Made by a program: the position numbers and the translations under genes
Shown here: positions 30,624 through 39,579 of the stretch, in pieces
Numbering within the stretch: position 1 is the first letter of the stretch
How the letters are laid out: every line of letters starts with the position of its first letter
From: an uncultured Muribaculaceae bacterium
GTDB lineage: Bacteria; Bacteroidota; Bacteroidia; Bacteroidales; Muribaculaceae
Reading direction: 5' to 3'
NCBI GenBank assembly: GCA_947176745.1
Contig: CAMWRV010000001.1
Coordinates: 1 to 44,219, forward strand
DNA: 44,219 bases
Notes under the pieces: model-generated
The model's database searches: none
Told to the model about the DNA's origin: nothing
Seen by the model: the letters and a program-made list of their open reading frames with translations, nothing else

Positions 30624-31469
30624 TTACCGTTTTACAAGGCGGAGTGCAGTCCAGCGGTTGCTGATCAGGCGCGACATCAGTTCGAGGCCGTGGCGCGTCG
30701 CCGCTTCGGCTATCATGGGCGTGTCTTCCTCATAGAAGCCGCTGAGCAGCATTATGCCTCCTGATTTGAGCCGTGCGGCGTAGCGGTCTATGTCGCCCAG
30801 AATGATATTGCGGTTGATGTTGGCGAAGAGAAAGTCTGCCGGTTCGAGTTCGGCGAGCGCGGAAGCGTCTCCGTGTATAAGGTTCATACTGACTCCGTTG
30901 AGAGCGACGTTCTCGATGGCGTTCTCATAGGCCGGACGGTCTATCTCGATGCCGGTTACGCAGGCGGCTCCCCGCATGGCGGCCAGTATGCCGAGTATTC
31001 CCGTGCCGGTGCCCATGTCGATCACACTCTTGCCTTCGAGGTCGGAGGCGAGAATGTGTCTCACCATCTGCGATGTGGTGTCGTGATGGCCTGTGCCGAA
31101 TGCCATTTTGGGGTCTATCACGATGTCGTATTCAGCCGCAGGTATGTCGGTGTGGAATGATGAGTGGATCACACACCTGCCGTCTATCAGGATCGGTTTG
31201 AAGTAGTGTTTCTCCCATTCTTCGTTCCAGTCCTGACCCTTGACAAGCTGCTGCGAGATTTCGAGACGCGTCTCCATCGGAAAATCCGAAAGAGCCTCGC
31301 GGGCTGCAAGTGCCCCGTCGCCGGATGTGGCGTTTATATAGGCGGTCAGGCCGGTTGCGTCAGGCTCGAATGATTCGAATCCGGTTTCGGCGAGAAAGGC
31401 CGCTATCAGGTCGGTGATGTCTGATGTGCACGGTGTGGCGTCGATGCGCACGGTGTAGTAGTCGTTCAT
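30624..31469 (-). CDS. prmA: Ribosomal protein L11 methyltransferase
   Basis: PrmA methylates ribosomal protein L11 using SAM in the cytoplasm. The 281-residue protein has the substrate-recognition N-terminal domain, the PrmA signature DPKMAFGTGHHDTTSQM, SAM motif I VIDMGTGTGILGILAA, the acidic residue of motif II (TGIEIDRPA), and the FANINRNIIL catalytic-region block. It lies 20 bases after the 109-residue protein gene on the same strand and ends before a terminator. Confidence 0.95.
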   Translation of the reverse strand: MNDYYTVRIDATPCTSDITDLIAAFLAETGFESFEPDATGLTAYINATSGDGALAAREALSDFPMETRLEISQQLVKGQDWNEEWEKHYFKPILIDGRCVIHSSFHTDIPAAEYDIVIDPKMAFGTGHHDTTSQMVRHILASDLEGKSVIDMGTGTGILGILAAMRGAACVTGIEIDRPAYENAIENVALNGVSMNLIHGDASALAELEPADFLFANINRNIILGDIDRYAARLKSGGIMLLSGFYEEDTPMIAEAATRHGLELMSRLISNRWTALRLVKR

Positions 31470-31489
31470 GATGTCGGTGTGTCAGCAGT

Positions 31490-31819
31490 TCATTTCTTTC
31501 CTCTGATGAGTCGGTAACCCTTTTTCGCGGTGCCGAAGAGAGAGATCCCCATCAGTATATAGTCCATGGTGTTCATGTGTGAGAAGAGAGTCGAGGCCAC
31601 ACGCCCGGCGAGGGCGAGTCCCGATCCGCTTCCGGCTTTCTGTTTTCTGTCTGAACCGGGACGTAGGCGACGTGCGGATTGTTGCACTTTTGCCTTGCAG
31701 AATTCTTTGCGCAGTGCCATCATGGCGCGCTGGTATCGCAGTTCCTCCATTGTGTAGCCCTTGAAAGGGGTGTCTCCGCCGACGGTGTCGGAGATATTGT
31801 TTTTATCGTTATCTTTCAT
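31490..31819 (-). CDS. Conserved-looking small protein next to the holin-like gene
   Basis: A 109-residue protein, not recognised by family. It has a charged N-terminal half (MEELRYQRAMMALRKEF) and a C-terminal hydrophobic region (MNTMDYILMGISLFGTAKKGYRLIRGKK) that may touch the membrane. The in-frame extension to 32047 overlaps the holin-like gene and is poor in coding character, so ATG 31819 is chosen, 17 bases after that gene. It probably belongs with the neighbouring small membrane proteins. Confidence 0.68.
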   Translation of the reverse strand: MKDNDKNNISDTVGGDTPFKGYTMEELRYQRAMMALRKEFCKAKVQQSARRLRPGSDRKQKAGSGSGLALAGRVASTLFSHMNTMDYILMGISLFGTAKKGYRLIRGKK

Positions 31820-31836
31820 AGTGTGTAGCTTTGGCG

Positions 31837-32187
31837 TTAATGCTTCTTGTCGAAGAAAACACGGGTGATAAGCCGTGCGATAGGATTGAGCAATATCGGT
31901 TTGCGCAGCAGATATAGGAGCGCGAGAAGAACGCATATGGCTCCGGCTGTGGCGAGGTAGGCGAGTGCCGGACTCATTATGAGCCGGAATGCCTCGGCAA
32001 GCGAGAACGCGAGCATAATAAGCACCACGACGCCGAGCAGAAGGCAAACGAATCCGAGTATCAGCGACGACATGAGCAGAGTGAGCTTCTCTGCTATCGT
32101 AAGTTTGGCATACTCGATCTCAAGCCGCAGCCAGGTCTTCGACTGGTCAAAGATGCTGCGTATCTCATCTAACATATTCATTTTCAT
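31837..32187 (-). CDS. Phage-holin-family (holin-X-like) membrane protein
   Basis: A 116-residue protein with two membrane helices (LLMSSLILGFVCLLLGVVVLI and the YLATAGAICVLLALLYLL region) preceded by an amphipathic helix (RSIFDQSKTWLRLEIEYAKL). This fits the superfamily called phage holin or Holin-X, which is chromosomal and not linked to phage lysis in most bacteria. The start at 32187 is chosen from the family layout; 32181 is also possible. It groups with YtxH-type genes, a common Bacteroidetes arrangement of envelope-stress-like small proteins. Confidence 0.8.
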   Translation of the reverse strand: MKMNMLDEIRSIFDQSKTWLRLEIEYAKLTIAEKLTLLMSSLILGFVCLLLGVVVLIMLAFSLAEAFRLIMSPALAYLATAGAICVLLALLYLLRKPILLNPIARLITRVFFDKKH

Positions 32188-32308
32188 AGGCGGTTTTGTG
32201 GGATGGGGTCTTACGGTTTCCTGTATGGCATTTCCCCGGCGCAGCCGTGTCGATGCCATATTGTATTAACGTCGGCTGACTGTCTGTATTATACAGATAT
32301 TATACAAG

Positions 32309-32341
32309 GCGGGCTTTCCGGCATTAAGACGGAAAGCCCGC
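32309..32341. terminator. Terminator-like hairpin after the YtxH genes
   Basis: GCGGGCTTTCCG (32309-32320) pairs perfectly with CGGAAAGCCCGC (32330-32341). T-runs are weak on both sides. It lies 28 bases after the YtxH stop and before the holin-like gene, so the two gene groups may be separate or partly coupled transcripts. Confidence 0.6.
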
Positions 32342-32369
32342 GTCTGTTTCGTTGCCGGTGACGGGCGTG

Positions 32370-32561
32370 TCACTCGGTGGCGGCAAGTTCAGCCACAAGC
32401 GCGTCGACTTCGGAGTCGCTGATCTTGATGCCGCGCTTGCGGAGAAGATCTACTATGCGGCTTCTAAGATCCGAGCCTTTCTCGGGTGTGAACAGAAGTG
32501 CTGCGCCGCAGCCTACGATGGCTCCGCCCAGGAATGCCGATATCAGTGTGAGTGCTCTCAT
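32370..32561 (-). CDS. YtxH-like small membrane protein
   Basis: A 63-residue protein with one N-terminal glycine-rich membrane helix (AFLGGAIVGCGAALLFTPEKG) and the YtxH-type TPEKGSDLRSRI block, followed by an acidic helix. It is a paralogue of the next gene upstream, 18 bases away. YtxH proteins are induced by stress in Gram-positive bacteria; a membrane or envelope role here is inferred. Confidence 0.82.
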   Translation of the reverse strand: MRALTLISAFLGGAIVGCGAALLFTPEKGSDLRSRIVDLLRKRGIKISDSEVDALVAELAATE

Positions 32562-32579
32562 GTCTTTTCTTTTTTGTGA

Positions 32580-32783
32580 TTAGATATGTTTTTCGATCTG
32601 GTCTTCGATCTCGTCTACAAGTTCCTCCATCTTGTTTTTCTTCAGGCAGATGCCTTTCTCTTTGAGGATCTTCATGATTTTCGAACGGGTGTCCTCTCCC
32701 TTTTCGGGTGCGATGAGAAGACCGATTGCCGCGCCTGCTACGGCGCCTCCGATTACTGACAGGATTACATGCAGTGGTTTCAT
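32580..32783 (-). CDS. YtxH-like small membrane protein, paralogue
   Basis: A 67-residue protein with the same layout as its neighbour: a glycine-rich membrane helix (VIGGAVAGAAIGLLIAPEKG), EDTRSKIMKIL and a charged C-terminal helix ending EEIEDQIEKHI-like sequence. The pair looks like a tandem duplication. No clear promoter was seen upstream. Confidence 0.82.
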   Translation of the reverse strand: MKPLHVILSVIGGAVAGAAIGLLIAPEKGEDTRSKIMKILKEKGICLKKNKMEELVDEIEDQIEKHI

Positions 32784-32878
32784 AACTTGCTGTTTGTTTA
32801 TTTGTGTTTGATGATTGTTTTCTGTTTATACTAATTAACAAAAATTTCGCCAAAAAGATGTGGGAGGACGCTCTTTTT

Positions 32879-33427
32879 TTATTTCAATGCCATCGGAAGC
32901 GTGCCGGTGGCGGCTTCGTAGGCCATCAGACCGCTCTCCGACAGTTCTACCGACAGGTAGTCTCCGGCGGGTGTCAGCATTCTGACGTGCGATGCATCGA
33001 CAAATGTCATGAACGGAAGTTCCTCTCCGTCGGCGAGTGCGACGCTCCATGTCTGATCTGTCTCGTCGAAATTGAGGCGTACCTCTTCGCCTGTGGTCTC
33101 GTTGGTCACGGTGTAGCCTTTGCCGTCGCATGCGATCATGTAGCGGCCATGGTCGGTGTCGACGGTCTTGACCGAAGCCGTGAGCGGATTGGTGCCGCTC
33201 CAGAATTCGATGGAGTTGATGACAAGCACATCTGCAAGTGCCGTCACTTCATATACCGGAAGAATCCAGAAGGCGAGAAACACGAGTTCGTTGACGAACT
33301 TGGAGCCGATGTTGCGGTTCCAGGTTATCACCTTGTTTGTAAGTCCGAATGAACCTATGCATGATGTGAATACAAGCGAAGTGCCCGCAATCAGCACCGC
33401 TGCTACCGAAAGTCTGATTTTTCTCAT
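32879..33427 (-). CDS. DUF3332 lipoprotein
   Basis: A 182-residue predicted lipoprotein with lipobox ending FTSC (Cys23). It continues with SFGLTNKVITWNRNIGSKFVNELVFLAFWILPVYEVTALADVL in short overlapping form typical of DUF3332, including a hydrophobic stretch that may be a second membrane contact. The C-terminal half is beta-rich. DUF3332 proteins are widespread in Bacteroidetes and of unknown function. The ATG at 33427 is used because the signal peptide begins there; upstream in-frame codons lack family features. Confidence 0.84.
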   Translation of the reverse strand: MRKIRLSVAAVLIAGTSLVFTSCIGSFGLTNKVITWNRNIGSKFVNELVFLAFWILPVYEVTALADVLVINSIEFWSGTNPLTASVKTVDTDHGRYMIACDGKGYTVTNETTGEEVRLNFDETDQTWSVALADGEELPFMTFVDASHVRMLTPAGDYLSVELSESGLMAYEAATGTLPMALK

Positions 33428-33503
33428 TGTTGTGTTTTGTTGGGGATGGTAGGGTTGTAGTTTTTTCGAAATTAACACTTTTTTTGTTATCCCGCAATAC
33501 CGG

Positions 33504-34757
33504 TCAGTCTTTTTTGGCCGGTCCGAACGAATTGACGTATCCGTCGTTGCTCCCTTTGTGACCTTTGGCCAGCCCGGTGGCGAGTCCGAGCACGCTTGAT
33601 CCGCAATTGCGGTTAAGCCGGTCGACAGCCTCCATGAGACGGCGCGATCTTATGGTTGCGAGACGCCGCGCCTCGATATCGTCAAACAGCGAGGGGGCGG
33701 CCTCGCGCTCCGGGGTTATTTCCGACAGTGTCACGCCTGCGCGTTTGTATCTGTAGGCGGGGTCGAATATGCTCCCCGCGATCCTGACTGCCGCTTCGGC
33801 AATGATGTTGGTGTCGCTTGTGGGCGGGTCGAGTCTTACGGATGCCGAGGGGGTGATGTAGCCGCGTTCGCGGTGAAAGCGGTTAGTGGCCATAAATACG
33901 CTCACCACGGCGCAGACCCCTTTCATGGCTCTGAGCCGGCGTGCCACATCGGTGCTGTAGATCACTATTCTTGAACGTATATAGTCGAAGTCGCCGATGT
34001 CTGTCGGGAATGTGCGGGTCTCGCTCACCGAGTCCTGAAGCGTGCGTGAGGCATGTGTGAGTTCGATGCATGGTTCTCCGTGCAGTTCCCGCCAGCTGCG
34101 CTCGCCGTGCACTCCGAGTTCTCCGCGCACCCATATCAGTTCTTTGCGCGCGAAGTCTCCGATGGTGTGTACTCCGGCAAGGTACATACGTTTGGCGAGT
34201 CGTCGTCCTATTCCCCATAGATCGCCGATTGGCATTTCTGACAGAATCTTTTCGGTATGCAGGGAGTCTGTGAGCATCACAACGCGTTCCCCCGTTCTCT
34301 TCCCTTGTTCGGTGGCGATCTTTGCCAGTGTCTTGGTGGGGGCGAATCCTATCGTGACCGGTATGCGCTCCTCTTCCATGCATGCTCCGACGATGGCCGC
34401 GCCTATGCCCGGAAGTTCGGTGTCGGGTATTCCGGCCATGTCGAGAAATGCCTCGTCGACCGAGTAGTCTGTCGTGTCAGGGGCATATCGGCGGAAGATG
34501 TCGTGGATCCGCAGGCTGATGTCGCGGTAGAGCGTGTGGTTGCCTGAAAGTGCGATAAGTTGCCCGGATGCGATCAGTTCGCGCAGTTCGAATGCGGGCT
34601 GCCCCATCTTGATGCCGAGCCGCTTGGCCTCGTTGCTGCGGGCCACGGCGCATCCGTCGTTGTTGCTCAGCACCACGACGGCACGGCCTTCGAGCTGCGG
34701 GTTCTGCGCTCGCTCGCAGCTCACGAAGAAGTTGTTGCAGTCTGCAAGTCCTGTCAT
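33504..34757 (-). CDS. umuC: Y-family DNA polymerase, UmuC-like
   Basis: A 417-residue translesion polymerase catalytic subunit. Motif I is [17 protein letters not shown] with metal-binding Asp, and the second acidic pair is in [14 protein letters not shown] helix-hairpin-helix thumb ([19 protein letters not shown]) and a little-finger domain follow. The C-terminal tail contains the UmuC-type [17 protein letters not shown] block. Its UmuD partner is not adjacent. The start overlaps the stop of recQ by 4 bases (ATGA), so it is coupled to repair helicase expression. Confidence 0.93.
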   Translation of the reverse strand: MTGLADCNNFFVSCERAQNPQLEGRAVVVLSNNDGCAVARSNEAKRLGIKMGQPAFELRELIASGQLIALSGNHTLYRDISLRIHDIFRRYAPDTTDYSVDEAFLDMAGIPDTELPGIGAAIVGACMEEERIPVTIGFAPTKTLAKIATEQGKRTGERVVMLTDSLHTEKILSEMPIGDLWGIGRRLAKRMYLAGVHTIGDFARKELIWVRGELGVHGERSWRELHGEPCIELTHASRTLQDSVSETRTFPTDIGDFDYIRSRIVIYSTDVARRLRAMKGVCAVVSVFMATNRFHRERGYITPSASVRLDPPTSDTNIIAEAAVRIAGSIFDPAYRYKRAGVTLSEITPEREAAPSLFDDIEARRLATIRSRRLMEAVDRLNRNCGSSVLGLATGLAKGHKGSNDGYVNSFGPAKKD

Positions 34758-36676
34758 TTCTCTGTTTGTCTTTCTGTCTCGCGTGTCAGTCTGACGTAGC
34801 CGTCGGTTATGGTGATGTGTCCTTCTCCGCTCAGCCAGCTTATGGCATCGGCAAGAGGTGTGCGGGAGGCACGCAGGTCGTGGTCAAGGATTCTGAGGTC
34901 GACACCTTCGGGGTGACGGTTCATGTAGTCGAGCACGCGTGTTATCATGACTCGGGGATCGTCGGCCTCGCTTTTGCGGCGTCCGCGGCATGTATCGCAT
35001 CGCCCGCATTCTTTCTTTCGTAGTTCGCCGAAGTATTCGAGCATTCGGTTCTCGCGGCATATGCGCGGATTGAACGCATAGTCGATCATGGCCTCGACGC
35101 GCCGGCTCATGATCTCTTTCCGCGCCTCGTATATGTCGCGTCCGATCTGAAGGTAGCGTGGCTCCTCGCGTGCGGTGGGAATGTACATCAGAGGCATCCG
35201 GCTGCGCGGTATGTAGCTGATCGTGCCTGACCGTCCGAGCTCGAGGAGTGCCTCGTAGATGTCGCGCTCCGTTGTGTCGAGCGCTCTTGCGATTGTGGCT
35301 TCGTTGATGCAGACATAGTCGGCGAAGAGTCCGGTGTAGCCTCGGAGCAGGCATGTGAGTACGCGTTCGGCGAGAGGGGAGAGGCCTTTGAGATGGTACA
35401 GTTCCTCGCGGTCGCAGGTTACTGTGACGCGTGCGCGGCGGTCGGCTTCCTCCATGTATTCCAGATAACCGGCCTGTTCAAGTATTCTCAGGGCGGCGCG
35501 GCACTGGCGTGGCTGGTAGCCGAATGTGGCGCAGAATTTCTCTATGTCGAATTCTTTCAGTGTGTCGTAACCTTCTCCGACAGATATGTGCAGGTTATTG
35601 CATACCCGCTCATATATCTTCTTTATTATGTCGCGGGCGGGGAAGGCTTCTGTGACGCGTCTGCGCATCACTCCCCGGTCGGTGCGAGAGGTCAGCAGGA
35701 CTGCGTAGCTTTTCTCTCCGTCGCGCCCTGCGCGCCCCGCTTCCTGATAGTATTCCTCGAGGCTCGGAGGGAGGTCGTAGTGTATCACCACGCGGACGTC
35801 GGGTTTGTCGATGCCCATGCCGAAGGCGTTTGTCGCCACCATGACGCGGATCGTGCCGTTCTTCCAGGAGTTCTGACGCTCCTCTTTCAGTTCGTGGCTG
35901 AGTCCGGCGTGGTAGGCTGCAGCCGATATTCCTGCCGACAGAAGATAGTCGGCTATCTCTCCGGTGCGTTTCCGGCTGCGCACATAGACTATGGCCGTGC
36001 CGGCCGTGCGGCTCAGTATGTGGAAGACCTCACTGATCTTTGTCTCGGCCGGACGCACTATGTAGTTTATGTTGTCGCGGGTGAAGCTCATGCGGAACAC
36101 GTTGGGTGTCCGCATGCCGAGGCGCAGGCAGATGTCGTCGGCCACTTCGGGTGTCGCCGTGGCGGTGAGTGCCATCACGGGCACACTGGGTTTCATGTCG
36201 CGGAGTCTGACGATGTTGAGGTAGGAGGGGCGGAAGTCATATCCCCATTGCGATATGCAGTGAGCCTCGTCGACCACGATGAGGCTGACGTCGAGGCGCC
36301 TCAGAAGTGCGGTGAAGCTGTCGTTGCCGAGACGCTCGGGCGATACGTACAGAAACCGGGCTCCGCCGTTGACGAGTTTCTCGCATGCTATGTCTTTCTC
36401 TCTGCGGGTCATGCCTGAGTGGAGCGACACTGCCTTGATGTGGCGCCGACGCAGGTTGTCGACCTGGTCTTTCATCAGCGATATGAGGGGTGTGACGACT
36501 ATCGTTATGCCTGGCAGCATAAGACCCGGCACCTGGAATGTTATGGATTTGCCGCCGCCGGTGGGCATAAGTCCGAGTGTGTCGTGCCCGGCGAGCACAG
36601 ATTCGACTATCTCCTGCTGGAGCGGTCGGAAACTGTCGTATCCCCAGTGCCGTCTGAGTGTGGCGAGAGCGTCCAT
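34754..36676 (-). CDS. recQ: ATP-dependent DNA helicase, RecQ family
   Basis: A 640-residue 3'-5' helicase. Walker A is [12 protein letters not shown] (GGGKS at 40-44), DEAH is at 136-139 ([17 protein letters not shown], containing the RecQ aromatic-rich loop), and motifs V/VI are [15 protein letters not shown] and [10 protein letters not shown]. The zinc-binding region has four Cys (ICRENRML.. then [10 protein letters not shown]). A winged-helix-type tail follows; a canonical HRDC domain is not obvious. It lies 9 bases after recJ and overlaps umuC, forming a repair operon. Confidence 0.94.
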   Translation of the reverse strand: MDALATLRRHWGYDSFRPLQQEIVESVLAGHDTLGLMPTGGGKSITFQVPGLMLPGITIVVTPLISLMKDQVDNLRRRHIKAVSLHSGMTRREKDIACEKLVNGGARFLYVSPERLGNDSFTALLRRLDVSLIVVDEAHCISQWGYDFRPSYLNIVRLRDMKPSVPVMALTATATPEVADDICLRLGMRTPNVFRMSFTRDNINYIVRPAETKISEVFHILSRTAGTAIVYVRSRKRTGEIADYLLSAGISAAAYHAGLSHELKEERQNSWKNGTIRVMVATNAFGMGIDKPDVRVVIHYDLPPSLEEYYQEAGRAGRDGEKSYAVLLTSRTDRGVMRRRVTEAFPARDIIKKIYERVCNNLHISVGEGYDTLKEFDIEKFCATFGYQPRQCRAALRILEQAGYLEYMEEADRRARVTVTCDREELYHLKGLSPLAERVLTCLLRGYTGLFADYVCINEATIARALDTTERDIYEALLELGRSGTISYIPRSRMPLMYIPTAREEPRYLQIGRDIYEARKEIMSRRVEAMIDYAFNPRICRENRMLEYFGELRKKECGRCDTCRGRRKSEADDPRVMITRVLDYMNRHPEGVDLRILDHDLRASRTPLADAISWLSGEGHITITDGYVRLTRETERQTEK

Positions 36677-36685
36677 CGGTTCATG

Positions 36686-38425
36686 TCACTTCTTGGTTTC
36701 CGACGGACGTATGTCGCGTATCATCAGCTGGATCGAGTCGTGGCTGCCGCCACGCTTGCTCTGCTCTATGGTGTAGCAGATATCGATGGGCTTGTGGGCG
36801 TGGATATGCTCGAAATACTGGGCCATGTTGAAGGCTATGGCGTTGATGACATGGCTTGTGCTGTTGTCTTCAAGCTCAAGCTTGATGTGCTCGAGATTCT
36901 TGCCGACGAGCTTGCTGGTGCCGAAGTCGAATACGTTTTTCGAACGGAACACGGGTTTCTGGTTGCAGGGGCCGAACGGATTGAATTTTCGGAGCATAGC
37001 CACCAGTTCCGGAGTGATGTCGGCGAATTCGATCTCGGCGTCGATGTCGAGATGCGGCTCAAGCTGGTTGGGCAGGATGTTGGCTGCCACATACTCTTCG
37101 AACCGGCGTGTGAATTCCGGTATGTTCTCCTCTTTGAGCGACAGGCCGACGGCGTAGGTGTGGCCGCCGAAATTCTCGAGAAGATCCCGGGAGTCGTTGA
37201 CCGCGGAGTATATGTCGAAACCTTGCACGGAGCGTGCCGAACCGGTGGCGAGGCCGTTGGCCTGCGACAGCACGACAGCCGGCTTGTAATATAGCTCGGT
37301 GAGGCGCGATGCGACTATGCCGATCACGCCCTTGTGCCAGTTGCGGTTATAGATCACTATCGAGCGTTTGCCGTTTACGATGCCGACATTCTTCTCGATG
37401 AGCGCGTTCGCCTCGTCGGTTATCTTCTTGTCGATCTCCTTGCGCTCCCGGTTGTGCTGGTCGATGTCCTTGCCGCGCTCGAATGCCTCGTGCAGGTCGC
37501 GGCTCACCAGCAGATCTACTGTCTCCATGCCGCTCTGCATGCGTCCGGAGGCGTTGATGCGCGGACCGATCTTGAAGATGACCTCGCTGATGGTGATGTC
37601 TTTGTTGGTGAGTTTGCAGAGCCTGATTATGCTGCGAAGTCCCAGATTGGGGTTGGAGTTGAGACGCCGCAGGCCGTGATAGGCCATGACTCGGTTCTCG
37701 CCTACGATCGGCACAAGGTCGGATGCGATCGAGACGGCCACAAGGTCGAGCATCGACTCAAGCTCGTTGTGGATGCCCAGTCCGTTGCTCTGGGCGAAGG
37801 CCTGCATGAACTTGAACCCCACTCCGCAGCCGCTCAGATGAGTGCAGGGGTAGGTGGTGTCGGGCATTTTCGGATTGAGTATCGCCACGGCCGGAGGAAG
37901 GGTCTCGTCGGGCACATGGTGGTCGCAGATGATGAAGTCTATACCTTTGGTCCGGGCATAGGTTATCTCCTCGATAGCCTTTATGCCGCAGTCGAGCACG
38001 ATTATAAGCCGCACGTCGTTCTCGGCCGCATAGTCGATGCTTTTCATCGAGATTCCGTAACCCTCGTCGTCGCGTGTCGGTATGTAGTATTCTACATTCG
38101 AGTAGTAGTTCTGAAGGTATTTGTAGACAAGTGCGACCGCCGTGGTACCGTCGACATCGTAGTCGCCATAGATCATGATGCGTTCCTTGGCGCCCATGGC
38201 ACGGTTGAGTCTGGTCACGGCCTTGTCCATGTCGGGCATAAGAAACGGATCGTGGAGGTCGTTGAGCGACGGGGTGAAGAATGCGTCGGCTCCTTCGGGT
38301 GTCGATACGCCTCGCCTCACGAGCAACTCGGCGATGGCGGGTATGCCGCCGCACCGTGGTGTCATCCTGTCAGCCTCTTCCTTCTGTTGCAGGGTCAGGG
38401 GTTGATAATTCCATTTCTTTGCCAT
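36686..38425 (-). CDS. recJ: Single-stranded-DNA-specific exonuclease RecJ
   Basis: A 579-residue 5'-3' ssDNA exonuclease of the DHH family. Metal-binding motifs are visible: IYGDYDVDGTTA (DYDVD at 88-92), VLDCGIKA, CDHHVPDE (DHH) and the later DHHA1 block ending GGHTYAVGLSL. An OB-fold-like C-terminal region follows. The first residues (AKKWNYQPLTLQQKEEADR) match family starts, so ATG 38425 is chosen, about 75 bases after the predicted transcription start. It heads the operon recJ-recQ-umuC. Confidence 0.95.
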   Translation of the reverse strand: MAKKWNYQPLTLQQKEEADRMTPRCGGIPAIAELLVRRGVSTPEGADAFFTPSLNDLHDPFLMPDMDKAVTRLNRAMGAKERIMIYGDYDVDGTTAVALVYKYLQNYYSNVEYYIPTRDDEGYGISMKSIDYAAENDVRLIIVLDCGIKAIEEITYARTKGIDFIICDHHVPDETLPPAVAILNPKMPDTTYPCTHLSGCGVGFKFMQAFAQSNGLGIHNELESMLDLVAVSIASDLVPIVGENRVMAYHGLRRLNSNPNLGLRSIIRLCKLTNKDITISEVIFKIGPRINASGRMQSGMETVDLLVSRDLHEAFERGKDIDQHNRERKEIDKKITDEANALIEKNVGIVNGKRSIVIYNRNWHKGVIGIVASRLTELYYKPAVVLSQANGLATGSARSVQGFDIYSAVNDSRDLLENFGGHTYAVGLSLKEENIPEFTRRFEEYVAANILPNQLEPHLDIDAEIEFADITPELVAMLRKFNPFGPCNQKPVFRSKNVFDFGTSKLVGKNLEHIKLELEDNSTSHVINAIAFNMAQYFEHIHAHKPIDICYTIEQSKRGGSHDSIQLMIRDIRPSETKK

Positions 38426-38506
38426 AACTGTTTGATTCAGACCTTTAATTGATTCTCGACTGCGGATGCCGGATTGTTTTTCGTTTCCGTCTTCTCCTCC
38501 AATATG

Positions 38507-38538
38507 CAAAGATACAAAATTTTTGCGGATTTTTCAAA
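38507..38538 (-). promoter_or_regulatory. Promoter of recJ-recQ-umuC
   Basis: Minus strand: TTTG (38535-38538), 20-base spacer, TATCTTTG (38507-38514). No LexA-like box was recognised beside it. Confidence 0.75.
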
Positions 38539-38687
38539 CCTGTTTCCCATATGTTTTGCCTGTGTTTGACCCGATTTTTTGAAATTTATGGTTCTCTCTC
38601 TTCGCATGCTTTTTCCGGCGGTCTGCGTGATTTATCGTGAATTCTTGTCTGACACCTGCAAAAATCTTGCAAAAACGGAGACGCGGC

Positions 38688-38719
38688 TTGGTGTAGTTGT
38701 GCTAATTTGATTAATTTTG
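38688..38719 (+). promoter_or_regulatory. Promoter of the hydrolase-murF pair
   Basis: TTG (38688-38690), 21-base spacer, TAATTTTG (38712-38719). Transcription from about 38726 supports the ATG at 38769 over the longer frame starting at 38724. Confidence 0.7.
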
Positions 38720-38768
38720 CAGTTTGGTGGCTGCGGGCTTGTCTCGTGACTGCCCTTATACTTATTCT

Positions 38769-39548
38769 ATGGAGAAAGATATTGTTATTGATGGACTGAA
38801 GATCCATTATGATCTCACCGGCCCGGAAGGCCGTCCGCCTGTTGTGCTCATGCACGGCTGGGGCTGCGACCACACGACCGTCAGAAGCATCGCGGCGGCC
38901 ATAGAGCAGGGCATGCGGGTCTATAATCTCGATCTTCCCGGACATGGGCAGAGCGATGAGCCGCCTGTGCCCTGGGGTGTCGACGAGTACACACGTCTTG
39001 TCGAACACTTCTGCGATATGGAGGGTATAGATGATCCGGTGCTGATCGGTCATTCGTTTGGCGGCCGCATCGGTCTGCTGATGGCTTCGCGCAACAGGAT
39101 CAGCCGCATGGTGCTCGTCGACGGAGCCGGAATTAAGCCGAGGCGTGCGCTCTCTTATTATATAAAGGTGTATTCGTTCAAGGCAGCGCGGAAGATTCTT
39201 CCGGTTCTGTGTGGACGCAAGACCGGGCAGAGACTTGTGGACCGTTGGCGCGGACGTGCCGGTAGTGCAGATTACCGCAATTCCTCGCCAGTGATGAGAG
39301 CGGTCATGAGCCGATGTGTCAATCAGGATCTGAAGCATGTCATGCCTATGATCAAGGCTTCGACGCTCCTTGTGTGGGGTGAGAAAGACACCGCTACGCC
39401 CATCTCTGATGCTAAGTATATGGAGAAGCATATTCCCGATGCGGGCCTTGTGGTTTTTCCTGATGCCGGCCATTATTCTTTTCTCGACAACGCGCCTGCG
39501 TTCAGACGGGTCATGAGAGAGTTTTTCAAGAAGGATCTGTCGGTGTGA
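38769..39548 (+). CDS. Alpha/beta-hydrolase fold protein
   Basis: A 259-residue hydrolase. The oxyanion-side block VVLMHGWGCDHTT, the nucleophile elbow GHSFGG (Ser96), an acid in VWGEKDTATP, and the catalytic His in PDAGHYSFLDNAP make a complete triad. A helical cap lies between. The substrate is unknown; related proteins are esterases, lipases or C-C hydrolases. It lies 31 bases before a MurF-like ligase on the same transcript, so a cell-envelope substrate is possible. Confidence 0.88.
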   Translation: MEKDIVIDGLKIHYDLTGPEGRPPVVLMHGWGCDHTTVRSIAAAIEQGMRVYNLDLPGHGQSDEPPVPWGVDEYTRLVEHFCDMEGIDDPVLIGHSFGGRIGLLMASRNRISRMVLVDGAGIKPRRALSYYIKVYSFKAARKILPVLCGRKTGQRLVDRWRGRAGSADYRNSSPVMRAVMSRCVNQDLKHVMPMIKASTLLVWGEKDTATPISDAKYMEKHIPDAGLVVFPDAGHYSFLDNAPAFRRVMREFFKKDLSV

Positions 39549-39579
39549 CAGGATTGTATGAACTTTTGAATCAGTAAAT

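Larger units (their letters stand above)
38426..38768. other. Divergent intergenic region between recJ and the hydrolase gene
   Basis: This 343-base gap holds two back-to-back promoters (minus 38507-38538, plus 38688-38719), and no gene was seen between them. The sequence between the promoters is AT-rich without a recognised RNA or repeat. Confidence 0.7.

Noticed and set aside
31837..32187. Holin-like gene as evidence for a prophage
   Set aside because: Holin-X-type proteins are commonly chromosomal; there are no capsid, tail, lysin or integrase genes nearby.
37334..38452. Long plus-strand reading frame opposite recJ
   Set aside because: The RecJ motifs are unambiguous on the minus strand, and the plus frame gives valine/histidine-rich sequence typical of antisense shadows.
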